64,000 bases of DNA from Pseudoroseicyclus aestuarii (GTDB lineage Bacteria > Pseudomonadota > Alphaproteobacteria > Rhodobacterales > Rhodobacteraceae), in NCBI RefSeq assembly GCF_003217255.1, contig NZ_QJTE01000001.1:496001-560000 (forward strand). The letters are read 5' to 3'. Made by a program: the position numbers and the translations under genes. Positions 29,147 through 36,900 of this stretch are shown piece by piece; the stretch's first letter is position 1, and every line of letters begins with the position of its first letter. Under the pieces are notes generated by a model. It worked only from the letters and a program-made list of their open reading frames with translations, made no database searches and was not told the DNA's origin.

Positions 29147-30183
29147 GAGGCCTCCGCCTGCTCCGGGGTCGCCTCTTCGCCATCCCCCTCGTCCTCGCCG
29201 TATTCGGTGCTGACGATGCCGGCGTCATACCCTTGTGTTTCCAGCCAGCGGCGGAAGGGGCCGGTATAGCCATGGGTGACGAAGACGCGGGAGGCGCCGG
29301 TGGCGCGGATCGCCTCGTTCAGGCCGGGCCAGTCGGCGTGGTCGGACATGATGAAGCCGCGGTCGGCGGCCCGGCGGCGGCGCACCCCGCGCAGGGCCAT
29401 CCAGCCGCTGGCAAAGGCGGTGCTTGCGGGGGAGGCGGCGCTGCCGAAGCGGCGCGCCCATGTGCCGCCAAGGGCGCTGGGCGTGGCCACCACCAGCGCG
29501 CCGGGATGGGCCTTGAGGTCCAGATCCGGCGTCACGCGGATGGTCTCGGGCAGGGCCAGCCCCTGATCGCGCAGCACCTGCGTCACATTCTCGACCGCGC
29601 CATGGGTCAGGATCGGCCCGATGGCGGGATCGACGGCGCCCATGACGCGCTGCGCCTTGCCAAGGGCATAGGCGCCGATCACCGCCGTGCGCCCCTCGGC
29701 CGCGGTCTGCGCCCACCAGGCGTTCAGGTCCTCGGCCAGTCGGTCCGGCGGCGTCCATTTGAAGACCGGCAGGCCGAAGGTCGATTCGGTGATGAAGGCA
29801 TGGCAGGGCACGGGCTCGAAGGGGTCCGACAGCCCGTCCGCGACGAGCTTGTAATCGCCCGAGGCGACCCAGACCTCGCCCTTCACCTCGACCCGGATCT
29901 GCGCCGAGCCGGGGACGTGCCCGGCGGGATGGAAGGACACCTCGGCATCGCCGATCCGCCGCCGCTCGCCGTAGCGGATGGTCTGCAGGTCGATATCGCC
30001 CAGCCGGTGGCGGATCACCGGAGCGGCGAGGTCGGTGCAGAGGTAGCGGCGCATCCCCCAGCGCGAATGATCGGCATGGCCGTGGGTGATCAGCGCCCGG
30101 TCCACGGGGCGCCAGGGGTCGATGTAGAAATCCCCCGCGGCGCAGTAGATGCCGCGGTCGGTGAAGCTGAGCACATCCGCCAT
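29143..30183 (-). CDS. ligase-associated DNA exonuclease (metallo-beta-lactamase fold)
   Basis: A 346-residue enzyme of the beta-CASP / SNM1-like family. The metal motif HGHADH is at 34-39, followed by HPAGHVPGSAQIRVE, SGDYK, FITESTFGLPVF and the late SDHADWPGL. This matches the ligase-associated exonuclease subfamily, which resects DNA ends. The acidic tail (EYGEDEGDGEEATPEQAEAS) is extra. The stop overlaps the ligase ATG by 4 bases, so nuclease and ligase are made together. Confidence 0.93.
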   Translation of the reverse strand: MADVLSFTDRGIYCAAGDFYIDPWRPVDRALITHGHADHSRWGMRRYLCTDLAAPVIRHRLGDIDLQTIRYGERRRIGDAEVSFHPAGHVPGSAQIRVEVKGEVWVASGDYKLVADGLSDPFEPVPCHAFITESTFGLPVFKWTPPDRLAEDLNAWWAQTAAEGRTAVIGAYALGKAQRVMGAVDPAIGPILTHGAVENVTQVLRDQGLALPETIRVTPDLDLKAHPGALVVATPSALGGTWARRFGSAASPASTAFASGWMALRGVRRRRAADRGFIMSDHADWPGLNEAIRATGASRVFVTHGYTGPFRRWLETQGYDAGIVSTEYGEDEGDGEEATPEQAEAS

Positions 30184-30193
30184 GGTGGCCGAT

Positions 30194-31192
30194 CTAGCGC
30201 GCGGCGTCCCCCGGGCCAGAGGGCGCGGCAGCCTCGAAGAGGTCGAGGATCGCCTCCATCGCCTGCGCGCGCAGGGCCGGCGCCTCCATCAGCACCTCGT
30301 GGCGGGCGCCGGGGATCTCGACCAGCCGGCCCCCGGGCCAGCGCGCCATGCGGCGCCGGATCGCGGCGGGATCGACGATCGTCTCCGCGCCGCCGAGGAC
30401 CGTGACGCAGGGCAGGGCGGGCGGCGGTATCCGCGCCAGCGCCCGCCCCTCGGCCAGCGCGCCGCCGAGCCAGGCCAGCGTGGGCGAGCCGAGCGCCAGT
30501 TCGGGATGGGCGGCAAGCTGACCCTGCATGGCGGCGAAGGCCTGCGGGTCGGTCGTCAGCATGTTGCTCTGCACGGGCGCCGTCTCGACATAGCTGCCGG
30601 CCTCGAGCCCCGGCACAGGCCTGTGGTGTTGCCGCGCGGCCCGGGCCGAGGCGCTGAGGGCGCGGGCGAGGATGCGCATCCCGCCGGTCATGTGGATGCC
30701 CCACATCGGCGCGCTGAACGCGGCCGCGGCGACGGTCAGGCCTTGATGCAGCGCGCGCAGCCCGATGCAGCCGCCCATGGAATGCCCCAGCAGCAGATAC
30801 GGGCGCGGCAGGTCCTGCGCCTGCGCATGCTCCGTCAGCGCGGCAACGTCGTGCTGGTAATCGGCGAAGCTGGGGACATGGCCGAGGCTGGGATCGGGGT
30901 GCAGCCGCTGCGACAGCCCCTGTCCGCGCCAGTCCAGCGTCGCGACGGCAAAGCCGCGCTCCGCGAGGCTCGAGGCGAGGGCCGCGTATTTCTCGATGTA
31001 TTCGGTGCGCCCGGTGAACAGCAGCACGGTGCCCCGGCCCGGCCCCTGTGGCCGCCAATGCGCCATGCGCAGCAGGACCCCGTCGGCGGCACGCGCCCAG
31101 CAGGTTGTCGCCCCCGCCATGGCGGGGGCGATATCGTCCAGACGCGGGGCGGGGCTGCCCGCCACCGCGCCGGGAGGTGCGCTCTGCGGCAT
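30194..31192 (-). CDS. alpha/beta hydrolase, monoacylglycerol lipase/lysophospholipase-like
   Basis: A 332-residue serine hydrolase of the Hydrolase_4 group. The nucleophile elbow GHSMGG places Ser at 138; LFTGRTEYIEKYAAL and DWRGQGLSQR are typical N-terminal motifs of PldB-like lysophospholipases; the catalytic His is probably in PGARHEVLMEAP. No signal peptide is visible. It lies 10 bases upstream of the exonuclease gene on the same strand and may be transcribed with it. Substrate not determined. Confidence 0.87.
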   Translation of the reverse strand: MPQSAPPGAVAGSPAPRLDDIAPAMAGATTCWARAADGVLLRMAHWRPQGPGRGTVLLFTGRTEYIEKYAALASSLAERGFAVATLDWRGQGLSQRLHPDPSLGHVPSFADYQHDVAALTEHAQAQDLPRPYLLLGHSMGGCIGLRALHQGLTVAAAAFSAPMWGIHMTGGMRILARALSASARAARQHHRPVPGLEAGSYVETAPVQSNMLTTDPQAFAAMQGQLAAHPELALGSPTLAWLGGALAEGRALARIPPPALPCVTVLGGAETIVDPAAIRRRMARWPGGRLVEIPGARHEVLMEAPALRAQAMEAILDLFEAAAPSGPGDAAR

Positions 31193-31197
31193 CCCGC

Positions 31198-31488
31198 TCA
31201 GGACAGCGCGCCCGCGAGCTTCATCGCCTGGCCCATGTCGCCGTCGACCGACAGCTGGCCCGACATGAAGGCGGCGGTGGCGTTCACGGTGCCTTCGAGG
31301 ATGCCGCGGAAGGTCTCGGCATCGGCGGTCAGCGTGACCTCGGCGTCCTCGTCCGCCTCGCGCGCGCCGGCGTCGTCAACGATGATCGACCCTTCGTTCT
31401 CGATCACCATCTTCGCCTTGCCGTCGAAGCCGTCAGTCCCCAGTTTCTCGTTCAGGGCGGCCACGGCCGCATCCACAGTCTCGGTCAT
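31198..31488 (-). CDS. SCP2 sterol-binding domain protein
   Basis: A 96-residue single-domain SCP2 protein with AKMVIENEGSIIVDDAG, the strand DAEVTLTADAETFRGIL and the C-terminal helix FMSGQLSVDGDMGQAMKLAG. Such proteins bind lipids or acyl groups in a hydrophobic tunnel. The ATG at 31488 has AAAGGA about nine bases upstream; a GTG seven codons earlier is less likely. It lies five bases from the lipase-like gene, and a shared lipid role is possible but unproven. Confidence 0.9.
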   Translation of the reverse strand: MTETVDAAVAALNEKLGTDGFDGKAKMVIENEGSIIVDDAGAREADEDAEVTLTADAETFRGILEGTVNATAAFMSGQLSVDGDMGQAMKLAGALS

Positions 31489-31564
31489 CGATCGCGTTCC
31501 TTTTGTCACGTGCTGCCGCGGGCGGCCCTTTCAACAGGCGCCGCGACCTTCTAGGGTTTAAGGC

Positions 31565-32137
31565 ATGAAACCGGATGTTCGATCCAGACTATCCCGCCCG
31601 CTGGCCCTTATTTGCGTCGCAACGTCGCTTTTCGCAGCCGCCCCCGCGGGCGCGTTGGACCAGGCCCGGGTCGAGGACCTGCTGGCCGAGTTGCAGCAGG
31701 CCGAGCCCGAGCAGGCGGAGCGTCTCGTAGCCCAGCTTCGCGCCGAATGGTCGAAAAGCGGCTCTGCCACCATCGACCTGCTGGTCGATCGCGGGCGCGC
31801 GGCGCTGGAGGAAGGCGACGTCCTCACCGCGGCAGAGCATCTGACCGCCGCCATCGACCACGACCCGGATTTCGCAGAGGCCTACCAGCTGCGCGCGACG
31901 GCCTACTACCTGGGCGATCGCATCGGCCCGGCGCTGGACGATCTGCGCCAGGCGCTGGTGCTGAACCCCGACAATTTCGACACGATGAAGGGCGTCGCCA
32001 CCCTTCTCGAGGAGCTGGAGCGTCCCGAGGACGCGCAGGAGGTCTGGATGCGGATCACCGCGCTGAACCCGCACGACCCGGAGGCCGAGGCCGCCCTGGC
32101 GCGCCTTGAGCGCAGCCTCGGCGGCCAGCCGACCTGA
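31565..32137 (+). CDS. exported tetratricopeptide-repeat protein
   Basis: A 190-residue protein. A signal peptide covers about residues 1-30 (AAAPAGALD). The mature part has two to three TPR units (DLLVDRGRAALEEGDVLTAAEHLTAAIDHDPDFAEAY, then ALDDLRQALVLNPDNFDTM and EDAQEVWMRITALNPHDPEA, given here in pieces separated by loops). It probably works as a periplasmic scaffold. The gene starts the + strand run leading to the SUV3-like helicase. Partner unknown. Confidence 0.87.
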   Translation: MKPDVRSRLSRPLALICVATSLFAAAPAGALDQARVEDLLAELQQAEPEQAERLVAQLRAEWSKSGSATIDLLVDRGRAALEEGDVLTAAEHLTAAIDHDPDFAEAYQLRATAYYLGDRIGPALDDLRQALVLNPDNFDTMKGVATLLEELERPEDAQEVWMRITALNPHDPEAEAALARLERSLGGQPT

Positions 32138-32195
32138 TCCGGGCCCCGCGCCCCCGAAGCCTGCCGCCCCGGCGGGCGCCCCTTCACCGAAAGCG

Positions 32196-35100
32196 ATGCA
32201 GATGAACCACATGGCGCCCAGAGCCTCGTCCTCGCGCATCGCCGCCGTGCTGGGGCCGACCAATACCGGCAAGACGCATTACGCGATCGAGCGGATGCTG
32301 GCCCATCGCACCGGCGTCATCGGCCTGCCGCTGCGCCTTCTGGCGCGCGAGGTCTACGACCGTGTCGTCGCGGTCCGCGGCCCCTCCGTCGTGGCGCTGG
32401 TCACGGGCGAGGAGCGGATCGTGCCGCCGCGCACCGCCTACTGGGTCTGCACGGTCGAGGCGATGCCCGAGACCGATTCGGATTTCCTCGCCGTGGACGA
32501 GATCCAGCTTTGCGCCGATCCCGAGCGCGGGCATGTCTTCACCGACCGGCTGCTGAACGCGCGCGGGCGGCACGAGACGCTGTTCCTCGGCTCCGACACC
32601 ATGCGCCCGGCGATCCAGGCGCTGGTGCAGGGCAGCACGCTGGCGCGGCGAGAGCGGTTCTCGACCCTGACCTACACCGGCGCCAAGAAGATCAGCCGGA
32701 TGCCCGAACGCTCGGCTATCGTCGGCTTCTCGGTCGACAACGTCTATGCCATCGCCGAGCTTCTGCGCCGGACCAAGGGCGGCGCGGCGGTGGTGATGGG
32801 CGCGCTCAGCCCCCGGACCCGCAACGCGCAGGTCGAGATGTATCAGAACGGCGATGTTGACTACCTCGTCGCGACGGATGCCATCGGCATGGGGCTGAAC
32901 CTCGATATCGCGCATGTCGCCTTCTCGGGGCTGTCGAAGTTCGACGGCCACCGGATGCGGATGCTGAAACCGGACGAGCTGGCGCAGATCGCCGGCCGTG
33001 CCGGGCGCCATACGGCGCAGGGCACCTTCGGCGTGACGGGAGAGGCCGCGCCGCTCGACGACGAGGTGATCGGCCAGATCGAGAACCACCAGTTCCGCCC
33101 GGTCACGCGCCTCTTCTGGCGCAACGGGCGGCTGGATTTCGGCAGCGCGCAGCGGCTGATCGGCAGCCTCGAGCAGCGCACCGACAACGAATGGCTGGGC
33201 CGCGTGCGCGAGAGCGACGATCTCGCCGCGCTCAAGGCGGTCTCGGCCGATCCGGTCGTGCAGGCCCGCGCCGGGGGGCCGCAGGAGGTGCGCCTGCTGT
33301 GGGACGTGTGCCGGATCCCCGACTTCCGCGGCATCGGGCGGGGCGAGCATGCCGACCTCGTGGCGCAGATCTTCGCCCATCTGCAGGATCGCGGCCGCAT
33401 CCCCGAGCAGTGGTTCGCCGACCGGGTCAACCGCATCGACCGGACGGACGGGGATATCGATACCCTGTCGAAACGGCTGGCCTACATCCGCACTTGGACT
33501 TATGTCGCCCAACGCCGCGGCTGGCTGCCGGACGAAGAGCATTGGCGCGGGGTCACGCGCGCGGTAGAAGATAGATTGTCGGATGCACTTCACGGCGCGC
33601 TCACGCAGCGCTTCGTGGACAGGCGGACCAGCGTGCTGGCCCGCAGACTGAAACAGAAGGAGGACCTGGTGGCCGAAGTGACGGATCAGGGAGAGGTGAC
33701 GGTTGAGGGGCAGGTGCTCGGCCGGCTCGAGGGATTCCGCTTTCGCGCCGACAAGGCCGGCAGCCCCGACGAGGCGAAGACGCTGCGGCAAGCCGCCGAG
33801 CAGGCGCTGAAGCCGCAGCTGCACCTGCGCGCCGACCGCTTCTACAACGCGCCCGACACCGAGCTCGACGTGACCGAGCAGGGCGGTCTGATGTGGGGCT
33901 CCAGCGCCGTGGGCAAGCTCTCGCGCGGGCCCGATCCGCTGCGGCCGCAGGTTCAGGCCTTCGTGGACGAGGATGCCGGGCCCGAGATCGCCGAGAAGGT
34001 GCAGCGCCGCCTGCAGCATTTCATCGACCGCAAGATCTCCGCCACGCAGGAGGCGCTGCTGGCGCTGAAGAACGACGAGGCGCTGACCGGCCTCGCGCGC
34101 GGCTTTGCCTACCGCATGGTCGAGGCCTTCGGCGTGCTGCCGCGCGGCGATGTCGCCGAAGAGGTGCGCGCGCTCGATCAGGATGCGCGGGCCAGCCTGC
34201 GCAAGCACGGGCTGCGCTTCGGCCAGTTCACCGTCTTCATGCCGCCGCTGCTGAAGCCCGCGCCGACGCGCATGCGGCTGGTGCTCTGGGCGCTGGACAA
34301 GAACCTCGACGAATTCCCCGAAAGCCCGCCGCCGGGCCTCGTGACCGTTCCGGCGCAGAAGGGCGCGCCCGCGGGTTATTACGCCATGGCCGGCTACCGC
34401 GCGGCCGGAGAGCGGGCGATCCGCATCGACATGCTCGAGCGGCTGGCCGACATGCTGCGCGACAAGGACAGCCGCGGCGGGTTCGAGGCGACGGCGGACA
34501 TGCTGTCGATCACCGGCCTCACGCTCGATCAGTTCGCCGAGCTGATGGGCGGCCTCAGCTACAAGGCCGAGAAGGGCGAGCGCGCCAAGCAGAAGCCTGT
34601 GAAGGCCGCGGGCGATATCCCCGGCGCGCCGGCCCCGGCGCCCGGGCCCGACATGCCCGATCCCGGCCCCACGCCGGATGCCCCCGATGCGCCCGTCGAG
34701 ACGCCGCCGGCGCCCGAGACCCCTGACGTGCCGCAGGAGCCGCCAGCGCCGACGCAGCCCGATGTCCCCGAGGTGCCGGAGACCCCGACGCCCGGGCCCG
34801 ATGTGCCCGATTCGCCCACCGTGCCCGACCTGCCGGACGAGACGCCGCCCAGCCCGCCCGCCGAGGCCCCGGCCGAGACGCCCGGAGAAGTGCCGCCCGC
34901 GCCGCCGACGGAGTTGCCGGGCAGCGACGCGCCGGTCGGGATTCCCGCGCAGGCCGCGCAGGCCGAGGCCGAGCCGGAGGTCGAGAGCTACTATACCTTT
35001 ACCTGGGCTGGCCGCGGCGGCCGCGGCGCGCGCTCCGGCGGGCGGGGCCGCGACGGCGAGGCCGAGGGCGCGCAGCGCGAGCCGCGCCGCGGCAAGGGGC

Positions 35101-35297
35101 GTGGCAAGGCGCCTGCGGCCGAGGGGGCCGAGGCCGGCAAGCCGCGCCGCGGCAAGCCGCAGCGCCGCGACGGCAAGCCCGGCAAGGGGGCGCGCGACGA
35201 ACAGCCGCGCAGCTTCTCGTCCCAGCCCAAGCGCGAGAAGGCCGTCGATCCCGACAATCCTTTCGCCGCGGCCCTGGCCGGCTTCAAACCCGAGTGA
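32196..35297 (+). CDS. SUV3-like RNA helicase with Pro-rich and RG-rich tail
   Basis: A 1033-residue superfamily 2 helicase related to mitochondrial SUV3. Walker A GPTNTGKT is at 20-27, the DEIQ box (motif II) at 101-104 and motif VI IAGRAGRH at 265-272. A SUV3-type C-terminal domain follows (RLFWRNGRLDF through FMPPLLKPAP). From about 810 to 925 the chain is almost wholly Pro/Glu/Asp/Thr repeats, and from about 935 to 1015 it is rich in Arg, Gly and Lys, a likely RNA-binding tail. The ATG at 32196 is the first of three nearby Mets; the true start could be 32202 or 32211. SUV3 works in RNA decay with PNPase in mitochondria; the bacterial role is inferred. Confidence 0.9.
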   Translation: MQMNHMAPRASSSRIAAVLGPTNTGKTHYAIERMLAHRTGVIGLPLRLLAREVYDRVVAVRGPSVVALVTGEERIVPPRTAYWVCTVEAMPETDSDFLAVDEIQLCADPERGHVFTDRLLNARGRHETLFLGSDTMRPAIQALVQGSTLARRERFSTLTYTGAKKISRMPERSAIVGFSVDNVYAIAELLRRTKGGAAVVMGALSPRTRNAQVEMYQNGDVDYLVATDAIGMGLNLDIAHVAFSGLSKFDGHRMRMLKPDELAQIAGRAGRHTAQGTFGVTGEAAPLDDEVIGQIENHQFRPVTRLFWRNGRLDFGSAQRLIGSLEQRTDNEWLGRVRESDDLAALKAVSADPVVQARAGGPQEVRLLWDVCRIPDFRGIGRGEHADLVAQIFAHLQDRGRIPEQWFADRVNRIDRTDGDIDTLSKRLAYIRTWTYVAQRRGWLPDEEHWRGVTRAVEDRLSDALHGALTQRFVDRRTSVLARRLKQKEDLVAEVTDQGEVTVEGQVLGRLEGFRFRADKAGSPDEAKTLRQAAEQALKPQLHLRADRFYNAPDTELDVTEQGGLMWGSSAVGKLSRGPDPLRPQVQAFVDEDAGPEIAEKVQRRLQHFIDRKISATQEALLALKNDEALTGLARGFAYRMVEAFGVLPRGDVAEEVRALDQDARASLRKHGLRFGQFTVFMPPLLKPAPTRMRLVLWALDKNLDEFPESPPPGLVTVPAQKGAPAGYYAMAGYRAAGERAIRIDMLERLADMLRDKDSRGGFEATADMLSITGLTLDQFAELMGGLSYKAEKGERAKQKPVKAAGDIPGAPAPAPGPDMPDPGPTPDAPDAPVETPPAPETPDVPQEPPAPTQPDVPEVPETPTPGPDVPDSPTVPDLPDETPPSPPAEAPAETPGEVPPAPPTELPGSDAPVGIPAQAAQAEAEPEVESYYTFTWAGRGGRGARSGGRGRDGEAEGAQREPRRGKGRGKAPAAEGAEAGKPRRGKPQRRDGKPGKGARDEQPRSFSSQPKREKAVDPDNPFAAALAGFKPE

Positions 35298-35337
35298 TCG
35301 CGCCCGGCGCCGAGCGGGCCGCCACCGGGACGCGGTG

Positions 35338-35655
35338 ATGGCGCGGGCGCCGGAGCCGCCGCCGCGCGAGGTGATCCGGCTTGACCGCTGGCTCTATCAC
35401 GCGCGCTTCTTCCGCAGCCGGGCCATCGCCTCGGCTCTCGTCTCCAAGGGCCGGGTGCGGGTGAACGGCGACAAGGCGGCGCGCCCCTCGCGCATGGTGG
35501 GCGAAAGGGATGTCCTGACCTTCCCGCAGGCCGGCGAGATCAGGGTGATCCGGGTGCTCGCCCCCGGCACGCGGCGGGGTCCCGCCAGCGAGGCGCGGGC
35601 GCTTTACGAGGATCTCGATGCCCCCGCGGTGGAGGCGCCGGATGCGCTTGAATGA
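35338..35655 (+). CDS. S4-domain RNA-binding protein (Hsp15-like)
   Basis: A 105-residue protein: a short tail, then an S4 domain (IRLDRWLYHARFFRSRAIAS, ALVSKGRVRVNGDKAARPS) and a strand-rich end. Hsp15 (HslR) binds stalled 50S subunits carrying peptidyl-tRNA after heat shock. It lies 40 bases after the helicase stop and 48 before fdxA. The helicase - S4 - fdxA - carD order recurs in alphaproteobacteria. Confidence 0.9.
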   Translation: MARAPEPPPREVIRLDRWLYHARFFRSRAIASALVSKGRVRVNGDKAARPSRMVGERDVLTFPQAGEIRVIRVLAPGTRRGPASEARALYEDLDAPAVEAPDALE

Positions 35656-35703
35656 TCCTTGGGCCTGTCTTAGTCAGGCCCACGTCTGAAAGGGGCCGTC
35701 TCA

Positions 35704-36039
35704 ATGACATACGTCGTCAAAGACAACTGCATCGCCTGCAAATACACCGATTGCGTGGAAGTCTGTCCGGTGGACTGCTTCTACGAGGGTGAGAACATGC
35801 TGGTGATCCACCCCGACGAATGCATCGACTGCGGCGTCTGCGAGCCGGAGTGCCCGGCGGACGCGATCCGTCCCGACACCGATCCGGGTGCCGAGGAATG
35901 GGTCGAGTTCAACCGCAAGTATTCCGAGATCTGGCCGGTCATCGTGACCAAGAAGGACCAGCTTCCTTCCGCCGCGGAGATGGACGGCAAGCCCGGCAAG
36001 ATGGAGATCTTCTCCGAGGCGCCGGGCGAGGGCGGCTGA
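35704..36039 (+). CDS. fdxA: seven-iron ferredoxin FdxA
   Basis: A 111-residue [3Fe-4S][4Fe-4S] ferredoxin. Cysteines fall at 9, 12, 17, 21, 25, 40, 43, 46 and 50 in [17 protein letters not shown] and [12 protein letters not shown], followed by the FdxA-specific C-terminal extension with [17 protein letters not shown]. It is a soluble low-potential electron carrier; physiological partners are unknown. A hairpin (GGGCCTG / CAGGCCC, 35661-35681) lies just upstream of its ribosome-binding region. Confidence 0.96.
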   Translation: MTYVVKDNCIACKYTDCVEVCPVDCFYEGENMLVIHPDECIDCGVCEPECPADAIRPDTDPGAEEWVEFNRKYSEIWPVIVTKKDQLPSAAEMDGKPGKMEIFSEAPGEGG

Positions 36040-36099
36040 AGCCGCGCTCTGGCGGATTGCCGCCGGCGCCCCGGGGCGCCGGACCCGGCCCATGCCAAG

Positions 36100-36134
36100 G
36101 CCCGCTGCGGGATGCTTCCGCAGGCGGCTTTTTT
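36100..36134 (+). terminator. Rho-independent terminator after fdxA
   Basis: The stem GCCCGCTGCGG (36100-36110) pairs with CCGCAGGCGGC (36118-36128) as six plus three base pairs around a 2x2 internal loop, followed by TTTTTT (36129-36134). A separate 20-base perfect palindrome sits at 36063-36082. Confidence 0.8.
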
Positions 36135-36255
36135 GTGCTATGATGCCGGTCTATGCTGCTGAAACCCTGAATGCCGCCGCAGTCGCCGCACCCCGACGGG
36201 TCCCCCCGCCGGGCTGTTCGTGATCGCGCATCCGGCGTCCGACAGGAAGGATACC

Positions 36256-36765
36256 ATGACCAAGGCCAAGAAAAGCGACTTCCGCCCCGATGATTTCGTG
36301 GTCTACCCCGCGCATGGCGTCGGAAAGATCGTCTCCATCGAGGAGCAGGAAGTGGCCGGCATGACGCTGGAGCTCTTCGTGATCTCCTTCGAGAAGGACA
36401 AGATGACGCTCCGCGTGCCGACTCACAAGGCGACCGAGGCCGGGCTGCGCCAGCTTGCCTCGGCCGACGAGGTCGAGCATGCGATGAAGACGCTCAAGGG
36501 CAAGGCCAAGGTCAAGAAGGCCATGTGGTCGCGCCGTGCCCAGGAGTACGAGCAGAAGATCAACTCCGGCGATCTGATCGCCATCGCCGAGGTGGTGCGC
36601 GACCTGCATCGCGCCGATGACCAGCGCGAGCAGTCCTATTCCGAGCGCCAGCTCTACGAGGCCGCGCTCGAGCGGCTGACCCGCGAGATCGCCGCCGCCT
36701 CGGGCAACGACGAAAGCTCTGCCGCCGAGAAGATCGGCAGCGTCCTGGTCAGCCGCGCGGCCTGA
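36256..36765 (+). CDS. carD: CarD/CdnL family RNA polymerase-binding regulator
   Basis: A 169-residue transcription factor. The N-terminal RNAP-interacting Tudor-like domain reads DFVVYPAHGVGKIVSIEEQE ... LELFVISFEKDKMTLRVP, followed by the all-helical DNA-contacting domain (KAMWSRRAQEYEQKINSGDL through EAALERLTREIAAAS). CarD/CdnL stabilises open promoter complexes, notably at rRNA-type promoters lacking T at -7 in Rhodobacter. The ATG at 36256 has AGGAAGG upstream; an ATG 12 codons earlier lacks one. Confidence 0.94.
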   Translation: MTKAKKSDFRPDDFVVYPAHGVGKIVSIEEQEVAGMTLELFVISFEKDKMTLRVPTHKATEAGLRQLASADEVEHAMKTLKGKAKVKKAMWSRRAQEYEQKINSGDLIAIAEVVRDLHRADDQREQSYSERQLYEAALERLTREIAAASGNDESSAAEKIGSVLVSRAA

Positions 36766-36787
36766 TCGCCGGGCGGGACACATTGGA

Positions 36788-36818
36788 GGGGCCGCGGCGG
36801 AGACGCCGCGGCCCCTTT
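36788..36818 (+). terminator. Rho-independent terminator after carD
   Basis: A perfect 12-bp stem (GGGGCCGCGGCG, 36788-36799; CGCCGCGGCCCC, 36804-36815) with loop GAGA and a TTT tail. Confidence 0.8.
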
Positions 36819-36869
36819 GTCGTGCCGGGGCGCGCGCGGCGGCCGCGGGAGCGGGGGCCAGCCCCCGCA

Positions 36870-36900
36870 CCCCCGGGATATTTGCAAAGAGAAGAAGGGG
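36870..36900 (+). repeat. dispersed element, copy B
   Basis: GGGATATTTGCAAAGAGAAGA flanked by C5 and G4 runs, differing from the other copies at one core base (G for T). A perfect 8-bp hairpin GCGGGGGC-CA-GCCCCCGC (36851-36868) stands directly 5'. It ends one base before the purD stop, in the convergent carD/purD gap. Confidence 0.75.

Noticed and set aside
26540-29273. Apparent long fused frame joining EEP and ligase regions on the minus strand
   Set aside because: Only its 3' part, from the ATG at 27539, encodes the EEP protein; the rest is an out-of-frame reading of the ligase gene, which has its own start and stop. There is no fusion protein.
35661-35681. Riboswitch or terminator between the S4 gene and fdxA
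   Set aside because: Only a 7-bp hairpin without T-run or conserved aptamer; too little to support either call.
36063-36082. 20-base perfect palindrome CCGGCGCCCC/GGGGCGCCGG after fdxA as a regulator site
   Set aside because: It lies in a 3' region next to a clear terminator and has no spacer; it is more likely an additional RNA hairpin than an operator.
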